Of a DNA stretch of 64,000 nucleotides, positions 9,433-17,423 are shown piece after piece. Each line of letters starts with the position of its first letter. Positions within the stretch are counted from its first letter, which is position 1. Source of the DNA: Candidatus Bandiella woodruffii (GTDB lineage Bacteria; Pseudomonadota; Alphaproteobacteria; Rickettsiales; Midichloriaceae); assembly GCF_034359465.1 (NCBI RefSeq), contig NZ_CP110820.1, positions 62,001 to 126,000 of the forward strand, in the 5' to 3' direction. Below the pieces are notes generated by a model. It made no database searches. It was not told the origin of the DNA and was given only the letters and a program-made list of their open reading frames with translations. Position numbers and translations under genes: made by a program.

Positions 9433-11664
9433 ATGAATGATTTAGAACAAGAAGCATTAGAATTCCATGCTAAAAATCCAAAAGGCAAAATCTCTATAAA
9501 GTTGCCTAAAAATTTGGTTAACAAGCATGATTTGTCATTGGCGTATAGTCCTGGAGTGGCAGAGCCATGCAGACAAATTCATAAGGAGTTTGGAAAGATA
9601 TACGACTACACCGCAAAAGGCAACTTTGTTGCAGTCATCAGCAATGGAACTGCAGTTTTGGGGCTTGGGAATTTAGGAGCAGCAGCTTCCAAGCCGGTGA
9701 TGGAAGGAAAAGCTGCGTTGTTCAAACGTTTTGCAGACATCGATTCTATCGATATAGAAGTTGATGAAACCGACCCCGAAAAATTTGTGGAGATTGTAAA
9801 GAGCATAGCTGTTACTTGGGGAGGGATTAACCTAGAGGATATAAAAGCACCTGAATGCTTTATTATAGAAGACAAACTAAAGGAATGTCTAAATATCCCA
9901 GTGTTTCACGATGATCAGCACGGCACTGCCATAGTGACTGCTGCTGGCTTAATCAATGCATTGCATATTACTAAACGTAAAATTGAAGATGTAAAGATCG
10001 TTGTAAATGGAGCAGGAGCAGCTGCACTTGCGTGTGTGAGTTTGATAAAGAAAATAGGTGCCAAGCACAGTAATATAATTGTTTGCGATACAAAGGGGGT
10101 TATATACGAAGGCAGAACAGAGGGGATGAATGCATGGAAAGAAGCTGTTGCTGTTGATACTAAGTTAAGAACATTAGAAGAGGCTGCAAAAGGAGCAGAT
10201 GTGCTTATAGGGCTTTCAGTTAAAGGAGCATTTTCCAAAGAAATGATAGAAGGTATGGCGTCTCAACCCATCATCTTTGCTATGGCTAACCCAGATCCTG
10301 AGATTACTCCAGACGAAGTAATGAAACTGAGACCAGATTCAATTATTGCAACAGGTAGGTCTGATTATAAAAATCAGGTAAATAACCTAATGTGTTTCCC
10401 TTATCTATTTAGAGGTGCGCTTGACGTTATGGCGACAACAATAAATGATGAGATGAAAATAGCTGCAGCTTATGCCTTGGCAAATCTTGCAAGAGAAGAA
10501 ATAACCGAAGAAGTTCATGCAACTTGCTTGGATGGTAACTGCGAATTTGGTCCTGATTACATAATACCTATAACTTTCGATTCAAGATTGATGGAAGAAG
10601 TATCCGTAGCAGTTGCTAAGGCGGCTATGGAATCTGGAGTTGCAAGAAATAAGATAGAAGATTTCAAAGAATACCGTAAGAAGTTATCTGGAAGACTGAA
10701 TCCGTCTATTAAAATTATTGATAGTTATTTCAATAAATTAAAAAATAATCCTAAGACCGTGATATTTGCAGAAGGAGAGGAGGACCCTGTCATTAAGGCA
10801 GCTGCAGATTGGCAAAAATTTGGCTATGGGGAAGCAATTCTAGTTGGTAGAGAAAGCGTTATCCAGGAAAAAATGAGTGCCTTTAACATTTCTGGTATAA
10901 AAATCATCAATGCTGCTTTGTCTGATAGCACCCAAAAATACGCCAAGCACCTTTATCAAAGGCACCAAAGAAGTGGCTATATATACAGGGACTGCATTAG
11001 GCTTGTGAACAGAGATAGGAACGTGTTTGCGGCCGAGATGTTGATGCACAACGAGGGAGACGCTTTAATTACGGGTATTACAAGAAACTATGCAAAAACC
11101 CTTGATGAAATAACAAGCGTAATTGATTTAAGAACAGGCATGACTTTATTTGCTCTTAGCGTTGTTTCCATTAATGAAAAGACCCTATTTGTTTCGGATA
11201 CTGCAATCAATGAATGCTCAACAAGCGAGATGTTGGCAGATATAGCTATCCAAAGTGCAGCTGAAGTTAAAAAACTTGGAATAGTTCCAAAAGTTGCGCT
11301 AATTTCTGCCTCGAACTTTGGCAGTTCTTATAGCGCAGATGCACAAAAAGTAGCCGATGCTGTTAGAATTTTGGATCTAAAACACGTGGATTTTGAGTAT
11401 GAGGGAGAAGTCTCCATTGATGTTGCGCTCAACCCAGAACAATTTGCCAAATATCCATTTTGCAGGCTTACGAGTGCTGCGAATATTCTTATTATGCCAT
11501 CGCTTCACAGCGCTGATATTGCAGTAAAGTTGTTGTCACAATTTGGAGACGCCAGGTCAATTGGTCCTATACTATGTGGACTTACAAAGTCAGTACAGAT
11601 TTTACCAATGAATGCAAGTGTTGCTGACATACTAAATTTTGCCGCTATTGCAGTTAGTGAATGA
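9433..11664 (+). CDS. maeB: NADP-dependent malic enzyme fused to a phosphotransacetylase domain
   Basis: The 743-residue protein is the long bacterial form. Residues 1 to about 425 are malic enzyme: AYSPGVAEPC with the catalytic Tyr, metal site HDDQHGTA, and the nucleotide-binding IVVNGAGAAALAC. Residues from about 430 onward are a phosphate acetyltransferase-like domain (TVIFAEGEEDPVIKAA; GPILCGLTKSVQILP), which in this family is regulatory and usually lacks acetyltransferase activity. It makes pyruvate and NADPH from malate, useful in a cell fed host dicarboxylates. It is the last gene before the IS-rich zone. Confidence 0.96.
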   Translation: MNDLEQEALEFHAKNPKGKISIKLPKNLVNKHDLSLAYSPGVAEPCRQIHKEFGKIYDYTAKGNFVAVISNGTAVLGLGNLGAAASKPVMEGKAALFKRFADIDSIDIEVDETDPEKFVEIVKSIAVTWGGINLEDIKAPECFIIEDKLKECLNIPVFHDDQHGTAIVTAAGLINALHITKRKIEDVKIVVNGAGAAALACVSLIKKIGAKHSNIIVCDTKGVIYEGRTEGMNAWKEAVAVDTKLRTLEEAAKGADVLIGLSVKGAFSKEMIEGMASQPIIFAMANPDPEITPDEVMKLRPDSIIATGRSDYKNQVNNLMCFPYLFRGALDVMATTINDEMKIAAAYALANLAREEITEEVHATCLDGNCEFGPDYIIPITFDSRLMEEVSVAVAKAAMESGVARNKIEDFKEYRKKLSGRLNPSIKIIDSYFNKLKNNPKTVIFAEGEEDPVIKAAADWQKFGYGEAILVGRESVIQEKMSAFNISGIKIINAALSDSTQKYAKHLYQRHQRSGYIYRDCIRLVNRDRNVFAAEMLMHNEGDALITGITRNYAKTLDEITSVIDLRTGMTLFALSVVSINEKTLFVSDTAINECSTSEMLADIAIQSAAEVKKLGIVPKVALISASNFGSSYSADAQKVADAVRILDLKHVDFEYEGEVSIDVALNPEQFAKYPFCRLTSAANILIMPSLHSADIAVKLLSQFGDARSIGPILCGLTKSVQILPMNASVADILNFAAIAVSE

Positions 11665-11802
11665 TAAAGACCACTGCATAAACGCTCTTTTTTGTAATTT
11701 TTGCGTCAGAATGAAAATAGCGATCCTCATATACTGCCTCAACTGAATGCCCAGGCTATAAGGCGCGCGCAAGTTTTACTATTTGCGATTTTAAAAACTT
11801 AA

Positions 11803-11825
11803 TTCTTTGCAACCCTTGTCCAAAA
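11803..11825 (-). repeat. Dispersed repeat family B, fragment truncated by IS6-A
   Basis: On the minus strand this 23-base stretch begins TTTTGGACAAGGGTTG and matches the inner end of the copy at 13511-13569 with few differences. The left end of the IS6-A element lies directly against it, so the rest of the repeat was lost or displaced by the IS. The match is short, so the family assignment is tentative. Confidence 0.4.
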
Positions 11826-12206
11826 GGCACCGTCAAGTTAAAAAAGTTGAGGTGCAAAAGGTATTGAGAGAAGAGGGAAAAAATAGTAAATTGGAGCAAA
11901 ATAAAAAATAATAGAAAAACAATGGAAGAAAGAGCGAGCAGATACAGATATCCAATGGTGATAATAGGACATGCAGTTTGGTTGTACCACAGATTTAATT
12001 TGAGTTATAGAGACGTAGCAGAAGAGTTGTTATACAGGGGTATAGAAGTAAGCCATGAAACGATAAGAGCATGGTGTATTAAATTTGGAAAAAGGTTTTT
12101 AGATATAATCAAGAAGAAGCAGAGGAAAGTAAAGGATAAATGGCATTTGGATGAGATGAGCATTAAAATTAACGGTAAATATTTTATTTTGTGGAGAGCT
12201 GTAGAT
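11826..12206 (+). mobile_element. IS6-family element A, 5' fragment (copy 1)
   Basis: The fragment starts with the terminal repeat GGCACCGTCAAGTTAA and is nearly identical to the first 381 bases of the complete element at 15271-16123. It stops exactly where an inverted end of a second copy begins at 12207. This looks like one IS-A landing inside another, followed by deletion of the remainder, as IS6-family replicative transposition often produces. Confidence 0.88.
11922..12206 (+). pseudogene. IS6-family transposase, truncated (copy 1)
   Basis: The first 95 codons of an IS6 transposase are intact here. They include the helix-turn-helix region (LSYRDVAEELLYRGIEVSHE) and the first catalytic Asp in KWHLDEMS, but the second Asp and the Glu are missing. 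The frame then runs into the inverted IS end and stops at 12239. Unlike copy 2 at 15367, this copy has a sense codon (TAC) at codon 38. Confidence 0.88.
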
Positions 12207-12273
12207 GGCACCGTCAAGTTAATGGAGGTAAGGGCGTGACAGAGCATCTTTTTGAAAATTATGCAGCAGCTAT
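12207..12273 (-). mobile_element. IS6-A right-end fragment in inverted orientation
   Basis: These 67 bases are the reverse complement of the right end of the complete IS-A (about 16057-16123), starting with GGCACCGTCAAGTTAATGG. They include the codons for the last alanines of the transposase. The fragment is cut at its inner side by the left terminal repeat of IS6-B. Confidence 0.88.
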
Positions 12274-13105
12274 GGTTCTGTCGCATCTGTTGAAACACAT
12301 AAGAATCTTTGATATTCTGAAAGAAATAGTTGCTGGTAATAATGTTTAAAGTAGAATCAAAAATAATGAAATATTTCAAGAATCACGAATATGGTCCAGA
12401 AATAATAATGGTATCTCTGTACATGAAGGGAAGATAGTCATTAAGCTATAAAGAGATAGAAGAAATAGATGGATTAAGGGGTCTGAACATAGATCACACT
12501 ACTCTGCAAAGATGGGTGATAAACTTTATGCCAACACTTGAAGGAAGATTTAGAAAAAGAAAAAAGCCAGTCAATGGTAGTTGGAGAATGGACGAGACTT
12601 ATATCAAGGTTAAAGGTAGATGGGTCTATTTGTATAGAGCATTTGATAAATGCGGAGATACTATAGATTTTATGCTAAGAGCAAAAAGAGATAAAAGAGC
12701 TGCTAAAGCGTTTTTCAAGAAAGCAATCAAATCTAGTGGCCAACCTACAAAGGTTAATATAGATAAAAGCGGCTCTAATACTGCTGCTTTAAATTCAATC
12801 AATAAGCCATTATCTAAAGAAGACCAAATAGAAATTAGGCATAACAAATATCTAAACAATAGGATAGAAGGCGATCACAGATTTGTAAAGAAACGAACTA
12901 GACCGATGCTTGGTTTCAAATCCTTTAGAAGTGCCGCCAGGACTATTGCAGGAATAGAGCTCTTGCACATGATTAAAAAAGGACAACTTGCTGACAATGA
13001 CAATTATAATTCTGACTTTGATAAATTTCTTTCACTAACTGCTTAATGGAAAAATATACAAATAATTTGAAAGTTTTTGCATCATATTACAGATGCGACA
13101 GAGCC
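12274..13105 (+). mobile_element. IS6-family element B, complete
   Basis: The element is 832 bp and bounded by near-perfect inverted ends, GGTTCTGTCGCATCTGTT on the left and TTACAGATGCGACAGAGCC on the right. Its transposase gene carries a nonsense codon. It abuts IS6-A debris on the left and a broken inverted copy of itself on the right, so no target duplication can be read. Confidence 0.9.
12342..13046 (+). pseudogene. IS6-family transposase with premature stop (element B)
   Basis: From the ATG at 12342 the frame encodes an IS6 DDE transposase: WRMDETYIKVKG with the first Asp, VNIDKSG with the second, and NNRIEGDHRFVKKR with the Glu. Codon 32 is TAG (12435-12437), where the sister copy at 13106-13362 has TAT (Tyr) in KGRYSLSY. 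A single T-to-G type change therefore inactivated it, although a downstream start near 12516 could still give a DDE-only product. Confidence 0.88.
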
Positions 13106-13362
13106 GTCTCGTCCATTCTCCAGCTGCCGTTGACTGGCTTTTTTCTTTTTCTGAATCTTCCTTCAAGTATTGGCATAAACTTTACTACCCATCTTTGTAG
13201 AGTGGCGTGATCTATGTTGAGTCCTCTCAACCCGCCTATCTCTTCTATCTCTCTGTAACTTAAAGAATATCTTCCTTTCATATACAGCGATACCATAATG
13301 ATTTCTGCGCCATATTCATGGTTCTTAAAATACTTCATTAATTTTGGGTCTACTTTAAACAT
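13106..13362 (-). pseudogene. IS6-family transposase, truncated (element B, second copy)
   Basis: This is the N-terminal half of the transposase, from MFKVDPKLMKYF to NGSWRMDET, without internal stops. It has the intact KGRYSLSY segment that is broken in the complete copy. The catalytic domain after the first Asp is lost. Confidence 0.87.
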
Positions 13363-13430
13363 TATTACCAGCAACTATTTCTTTCAGAATATCAAAAATT
13401 CTTATGTGTTTCAACAGATGCGACAGAACC
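13106..13430 (-). mobile_element. IS6-B second copy, 5' part only, inverted
   Basis: The terminal repeat GGTTCTGTCGCATCTGTT is at 13413-13430, read on the minus strand. The fragment is cut after the codons for WRMDET, exactly at the right end of the complete IS6-B. The head-to-head arrangement suggests IS-B inserted into, and deleted the rest of, this older copy. Confidence 0.87.
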
Positions 13431-13510
13431 CAAAAGAAAGACTACTGCACAATAGAAGAAAGAAGTGGGGAATCATAAAAGGTCTGGCCATTTGGGATTT
13501 AACCCCTTTT

Positions 13511-13569
13511 TTCTTTACAACCATTGTCCAAAACTCAGGTTATCTAAATTCAATTTTGACGGACAGAAG
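13511..13569 (-). repeat. Dispersed repeat family B
   Basis: On the minus strand it reads TCTGTCCGTCAAAATTGAAT, then TTAGATAACCTGAGTTTTGG and ACAATGGTTG. The same order of words occurs at 30297-30349 on the plus strand with about ten differences, and its last part occurs at 11803-11825. It lies in the gap between IS debris and the 3' end of murA. It may be the end of an old IS or a small non-autonomous element. Confidence 0.6.
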
Positions 13570-13609
13570 ATGTAATGGAATCCGAAGTATGACAACACCA
13601 ATTTTTGCT

Positions 13610-14935
13610 TTATGATTCTATCCTTTGAAGTGCGATGTTGGTATTTTTTAACTTCTCAGCTAAGTTACCATAACCCCGTTCAATTTGTTCAGCTGCATCA
13701 AGCTGCGTTTCCCCTTCGGCAAGAACAGCTGCGATTAAATATGCCAGACCAGCTCTTAGGTCAGGAATAACTATTGGAGAAGATATTGCAGTGAGTTTTG
13801 TTGGTCCATGAATTAAAGCGCTGTGCATAAAATCTTGCCCTCTGTAACGGCATGGCACGGAACCTAAGCATGAGCTAACCACTTCGGTTTTTGCTCCTAG
13901 TTGGTTTAATATCGCTAAATAGCCGAACCTCTTCTCGTGCACAGTCTCGTGAATTACGGAAATGCCATTGGCTTGAGTCAGAATTGTTGCAAATGGCTGT
14001 TGCCAATCTGTTGCAAACCCAGGGTATACATCTGTTTCTACCTCGGTTGATCTGAGTTTTTCCTTGCGAAAAAACAAAATGCTGTCATTGCTCAAAAATT
14101 TGAATCCACCCTCTATTTTTGTATAATGTGGCAAAAAATTACCTAATAAATCCGGCCTTATACCCGACACTTCAATTTCTCCATCTGATGCGCACGCCAA
14201 AGAAGCCCATGAAGCTGCTTCAATTCTGTCTCCAGCAATAAAAAAGTTTGTACCATTTAGTTTTTCAACGCCATGCACTATCAATTCTCTGTTGGTGGAC
14301 AAGAAAATGATGGCTCCCATGGAGCGTAACATCGTAATAAGCTCGATGATTTCAGGTTCTAAAGCAATATTTTTTATAATACTTGTGCCTTGTGCCAAAA
14401 CACTTAAGAACAAGCACGTCTCTGTCGCTCCAACAGAAGGGTACGGCAAATCAATGTGACAAGCTTTTAAACGCGAATTTGCATGGGCAATGTATTTATC
14501 TTTTTTTTCAACGACGTCTGCCCCGAATTTTTTTATTGCATCAACATGATAATCCACATTTCTTTTGCCGATGTGGTCCCCGCCAACAGTTGGGACTGCA
14601 GCTTTACCCAATCTATGTAGCAGAATACTTAAAAGTAAAATTGGGATTCTATTGGTTCTACTATCTGGCAAGGATGCTTCATATATGTTTATGTTAGTGG
14701 CATCTATCAGCATCGTACCATCGTTTCTACTCCAAGTGATCTTAGCCCCTGCTGACCTTAGTAACTCTGCGGTGATTTCCGCATCACCAATGTTTGGTAC
14801 GCCTTGCAATACTGTTTTGTCTTGGGCCAGCAACGCTGCAACCATCACTTTTGTTGTGAGGTTTTTTGCCCCCATGCATGTTATTTTCCCCTTAATAGGT
14901 ACTCCGCCCTTGATTTTATATGAAATGTTATTCAT
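13610..14935 (-). CDS. murA: UDP-N-acetylglucosamine 1-carboxyvinyltransferase, Asp active-site form
   Basis: The 441-residue enzyme transfers enolpyruvate from PEP to UDP-GlcNAc, the first committed step to peptidoglycan. Recognised segments are the N-terminal GAKNLTTKVMVAALLA, the loop GGDHIGKRNVDYH (residues about 118-130), and YPGFATDWQQPFATILTQA near the C-terminal half. In the loop the usual catalytic Cys (GCxIGxRPxDLH) is replaced by Asp, the natural fosfomycin-insensitive form known from mycobacteria and chlamydiae. The start overlaps the stop of the broken phosphomannomutase gene in TAATG, so the two were once translationally coupled. Confidence 0.93.
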   Translation of the reverse strand: MNNISYKIKGGVPIKGKITCMGAKNLTTKVMVAALLAQDKTVLQGVPNIGDAEITAELLRSAGAKITWSRNDGTMLIDATNINIYEASLPDSRTNRIPILLLSILLHRLGKAAVPTVGGDHIGKRNVDYHVDAIKKFGADVVEKKDKYIAHANSRLKACHIDLPYPSVGATETCLFLSVLAQGTSIIKNIALEPEIIELITMLRSMGAIIFLSTNRELIVHGVEKLNGTNFFIAGDRIEAASWASLACASDGEIEVSGIRPDLLGNFLPHYTKIEGGFKFLSNDSILFFRKEKLRSTEVETDVYPGFATDWQQPFATILTQANGISVIHETVHEKRFGYLAILNQLGAKTEVVSSCLGSVPCRYRGQDFMHSALIHGPTKLTAISSPIVIPDLRAGLAYLIAAVLAEGETQLDAAEQIERGYGNLAEKLKNTNIALQRIES

Positions 14936-15270
14936 TACCTTGCAATTAAATTATCGATGGGTAATCTCACCCCAGCTGTTCCCATTATATTCGATAAATC
15001 TTTTAATATAAAGTTAAAATTATCTTGCGAATACCCTTCCAGTCTGACGGTCAACACATCTTCGCTATTAGACTCCCTTACTAGATACCAACCTTTTTCA
15101 TTCTCTATTCGGATTCCATCTAAATCGGAGTAATTGCGATCTAATTCGTTTAGTATATCTTTTAGTTTTTGTATAATGTTGTTTCGTTTAGGTTTACCGC
15201 AAGGGATTCTAATTTCTGGAGAGATGAAGCTTTCTGGCAAGCTATCAAAGTAATCTTTATTATCTCTGTA
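14935..15270 (-). pseudogene. Phosphomannomutase/phosphoglucomutase, C-terminal remnant
   Basis: Only the last ~110 codons remain. The segment DGIRIENEKGWYLVRESNSE followed by VLTVRLEG is the substrate-phosphate-binding domain IV of alpha-D-phosphohexomutases (R-x-S-N-x-E). The frame is open right up to the IS6-A end at 15271, so the first three domains (catalytic Ser and metal sites) were removed. The remnant cannot be active. Whether the organism keeps another hexomutase is not visible. Confidence 0.85.
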
Positions 15271-16123
15271 GGCACCGTCAAGTTAAAAAAGTTGAGGTGC
15301 AAAAGGTATTGAGAGAAGAGGGAAAAAATAGTAAATTGGAGCAAAATAAAAAATAATAGAAAAACAATGGAAGAAAGAGCGAGCAGATACAGATATCCAA
15401 TGGTGATAATAGGACATGCAGTTTGGTTGTACCACAGATTTAATTTGAGTTATAGAGACGTAGCAGAAGAGTTGTTATAAAGGGGTATAGAAGTAAGCCA
15501 TGAAACGATAAGAGCATGGTGTATTAAATTTGGAAAAAGGTTTTTAGATATAATCAAGAAGAAGCAGAGGAAAGTAAAGGATAAATGGCATTTGGATGAG
15601 ATGAGCATTAAAATTAACGGTAAATATTTTATTTTGTGGAGAGCTGTAGATGAAGATGGATATGAGATAGATGTCTTCCTACAGACCAGACGTAATAAAA
15701 AGTCTGCGATAAGGTTTTTATCAAGATTATTACAATCAAATCCAGTACCCAGAGTAATCGTGACAGATAAATTAAAAAGCTATACCAAACCTATAAAAGA
15801 AATGTGCCCTAAAACAGAGCATAGGCGCCATAAAGGATTAAATAATAGGGTTGAAAATGCACACCAACCAACACGCAGGAAAGAGAAATGCCTAATAAAA
15901 TTCAAATCTCCTTCTGGGGTACAGCAAACTCTTTCTTTGATGGGAAAAATAAGGAACATATTTTCAGTAGATGTGGGCAGGTATATTAACAGTTCTAGCA
16001 AGCAAAAAGAAATGTTTTTCGAAGCTAAATCTATTTGGGATCACGCCGCTCAATCCATAGCTGCTGCATAATTTTCAAAAAGATGCTCTGTCACGCCCTT
16101 ACCTCCATTAACTTGACGGTGCC
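15271..16123 (+). mobile_element. IS6-family element A, complete (copy 2)
   Basis: The element is 853 bp with 16-base inverted ends GGCACCGTCAAGTTAA and TTAACTTGACGGTGCC. It interrupts the phosphomannomutase gene on the left and lies about 75 bases before the hemB promoter on the right. The flanks do not share a target duplication (CTCTGTA against GTTAAAA), which points to a deletion or inversion between two copies and not a simple insertion. Confidence 0.92.
15367..16071 (+). pseudogene. IS6-family transposase with premature stop (element A, copy 2)
   Basis: A 234-codon DDE transposase is recognisable: KWHLDEMS (Asp), VIVTDKLKSY (Asp) and NNRVENAHQPTRRKE (Glu with the K/R helix). Codon 38 is TAA (15478-15480), where copy 1 reads TAC. 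The rest of the frame is intact. Neither IS-A copy in the window can make a full transposase unless a third copy supplies it. Confidence 0.9.
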
Positions 16124-16161
16124 GTTAAAAATTCTTAATTTTTACTTTTTATTTCAAAAAT

Positions 16162-16180
16162 TAACAGATGCGACAGAACC
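16162..16180 (-). repeat. Solo IS6-B-type terminal repeat
   Basis: The sequence TTAACAGATGCGACAGAACC contains the IS6-B terminal repeat in reverse (GGTTCTGTCGCATCTGTT), but no IS-B body follows it. It is a scar of a lost element or an end used in the rearrangement around 15271. It lies just upstream of the hemB promoter. Confidence 0.7.
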
Positions 16181-16198
16181 TTATAGGGAAGTCTATTC

Positions 16199-16228
16199 TT
16201 GACATAACGTCTTATAAGTCGGTATACA
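16199..16228 (+). promoter_or_regulatory. Candidate sigma-70 promoter for hemB
   Basis: A perfect -35 box TTGACA (16199-16204) is followed after 18 bases by TATACA (16223-16228). Transcription would begin near 16235, only a few bases before the ATG at 16237 and about 26 bases before the one at 16261. It is the first good promoter downstream of the IS block. It is a pattern match only. Confidence 0.5.
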
Positions 16229-16260
16229 GTAAAAAAATGGTTAACAACAAACAAACAAAA

Positions 16261-17256
16261 ATGGTAAGCATTCAATATCCGTCCACCAGGCTAAGAAGAA
16301 AGAGAAATGCAAAATGGAGTAGGGATCTGTTTGCAGAAAACTCCTTGCAACCATTTAACCTAATACAACCATATTTTTTAACTGAGGGATTGGGAGTAAA
16401 AGAGCCCATAACAACAATGCCTGGTATTTTTAGGTTGAGTTTGGATAATGTTATAAAGGAGGTGGTGAACGCAGCGAACTTAGGAATTAAAGCGATAATG
16501 CTATTCCCACAAATTGACAAAGCAAAAAAAAGCCACGATGCGAAAGAAGCATATAATCATGACAATCTGATGTGCAGGGCAATAAAAGAGCTCAAAAGAC
16601 AAAACATCGGCATAGGAATTATAGCCGATGTTGCACTTGATCCATACACTTTGAATGGGCATGATGGCATCACAGATAAAGCTGGAGCTGTTCTAAATGA
16701 TCAGACAGTGAGCGTTCTATGTAAGCAGGCTTTGGTGCTTGCAAAAGCGGGTTGTGATGTTATAGCCCCTTCCGATATGATGGATGGACGGGTAGGCAAA
16801 ATACGTGAATCACTTGAACAAGAAGGCTTCCCTGATACGCAAATTGTTTCTTATGCTGCAAAGTATGCATCAAATTTTTATGGCCCCTTTAGAGATGCAG
16901 TTGGCTCAAAGAGCCAGCTTGGGAAGCTTGATAAAAAAAGTTATCAGATGGATATAAGAAACTCTCAAGAGGCAGTCATTCAAGCTGGCTTAGATATCTC
17001 TCAAGGAGCTGATGCCATAATAATTAAGCCGGGGATACATTATCTTGACATCATAAAGCTTATTAAACTAGAGTACAACATACCTATAATAGCTTACCAA
17101 GTAAGTGGAGAATATGCTATGTTGAAAATTGCGGGAGAACAAGGTGTGTTTTGTGGGGATGAGGCCATGATCGAAAGTTTAGTATCATTTAAAAGAGCGG
17201 GAGCCTCCGCGATTGTCACTTACGCGGCTACAGAAATAGCCAGTTTACTTCGTTAG
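16261..17256 (+). CDS. hemB: Delta-aminolevulinic acid dehydratase (porphobilinogen synthase)
   Basis: HemB condenses two 5-aminolevulinate molecules to porphobilinogen in heme synthesis. From MVSIQYPSTRLRR it is 331 residues. An upstream ATG at 16237 is possible, and the open frame even extends back into an IS end at 16168. The N-terminal TRLRR, the Schiff-base segments with SQLGKLDKKSYQMD and IIIKPGIHYLDII (active Lys), and SGEYAMLKIAGEQG are typical. The metal-binding position near residue 120 has DVALDPYTLNGHDG, that is, Asp and Thr where Zn-type enzymes have Cys, which fits the Mg-dependent alphaproteobacterial type. Its heme would serve the cytochromes encoded nearby. Confidence 0.94.
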   Translation: MVSIQYPSTRLRRKRNAKWSRDLFAENSLQPFNLIQPYFLTEGLGVKEPITTMPGIFRLSLDNVIKEVVNAANLGIKAIMLFPQIDKAKKSHDAKEAYNHDNLMCRAIKELKRQNIGIGIIADVALDPYTLNGHDGITDKAGAVLNDQTVSVLCKQALVLAKAGCDVIAPSDMMDGRVGKIRESLEQEGFPDTQIVSYAAKYASNFYGPFRDAVGSKSQLGKLDKKSYQMDIRNSQEAVIQAGLDISQGADAIIIKPGIHYLDIIKLIKLEYNIPIIAYQVSGEYAMLKIAGEQGVFCGDEAMIESLVSFKRAGASAIVTYAATEIASLLR

Positions 17257-17423
17257 CTTCAAAATTTCATCATTTTAACATTTAGTGTTTAGATTTGCAC
17301 TTGGCACTCTGCGCTAAGCGTATTTTTTAAGTTAATTTTGATTATTAGGTGTGTAAATTTTTTATATTGCAAAATTTTTCAGTTTACAATACCCTCTGGC
17401 TAAAGTTTTTATTACAAAATTTT

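Noticed and set aside
11665-11800. Minus-strand open stretch downstream of maeB (PGHSVEAVYEDRYFHSDAKI)
   Set aside because: It could be the tail of a lost gene, but it is only about 35 codons, has no start and no recognised family.
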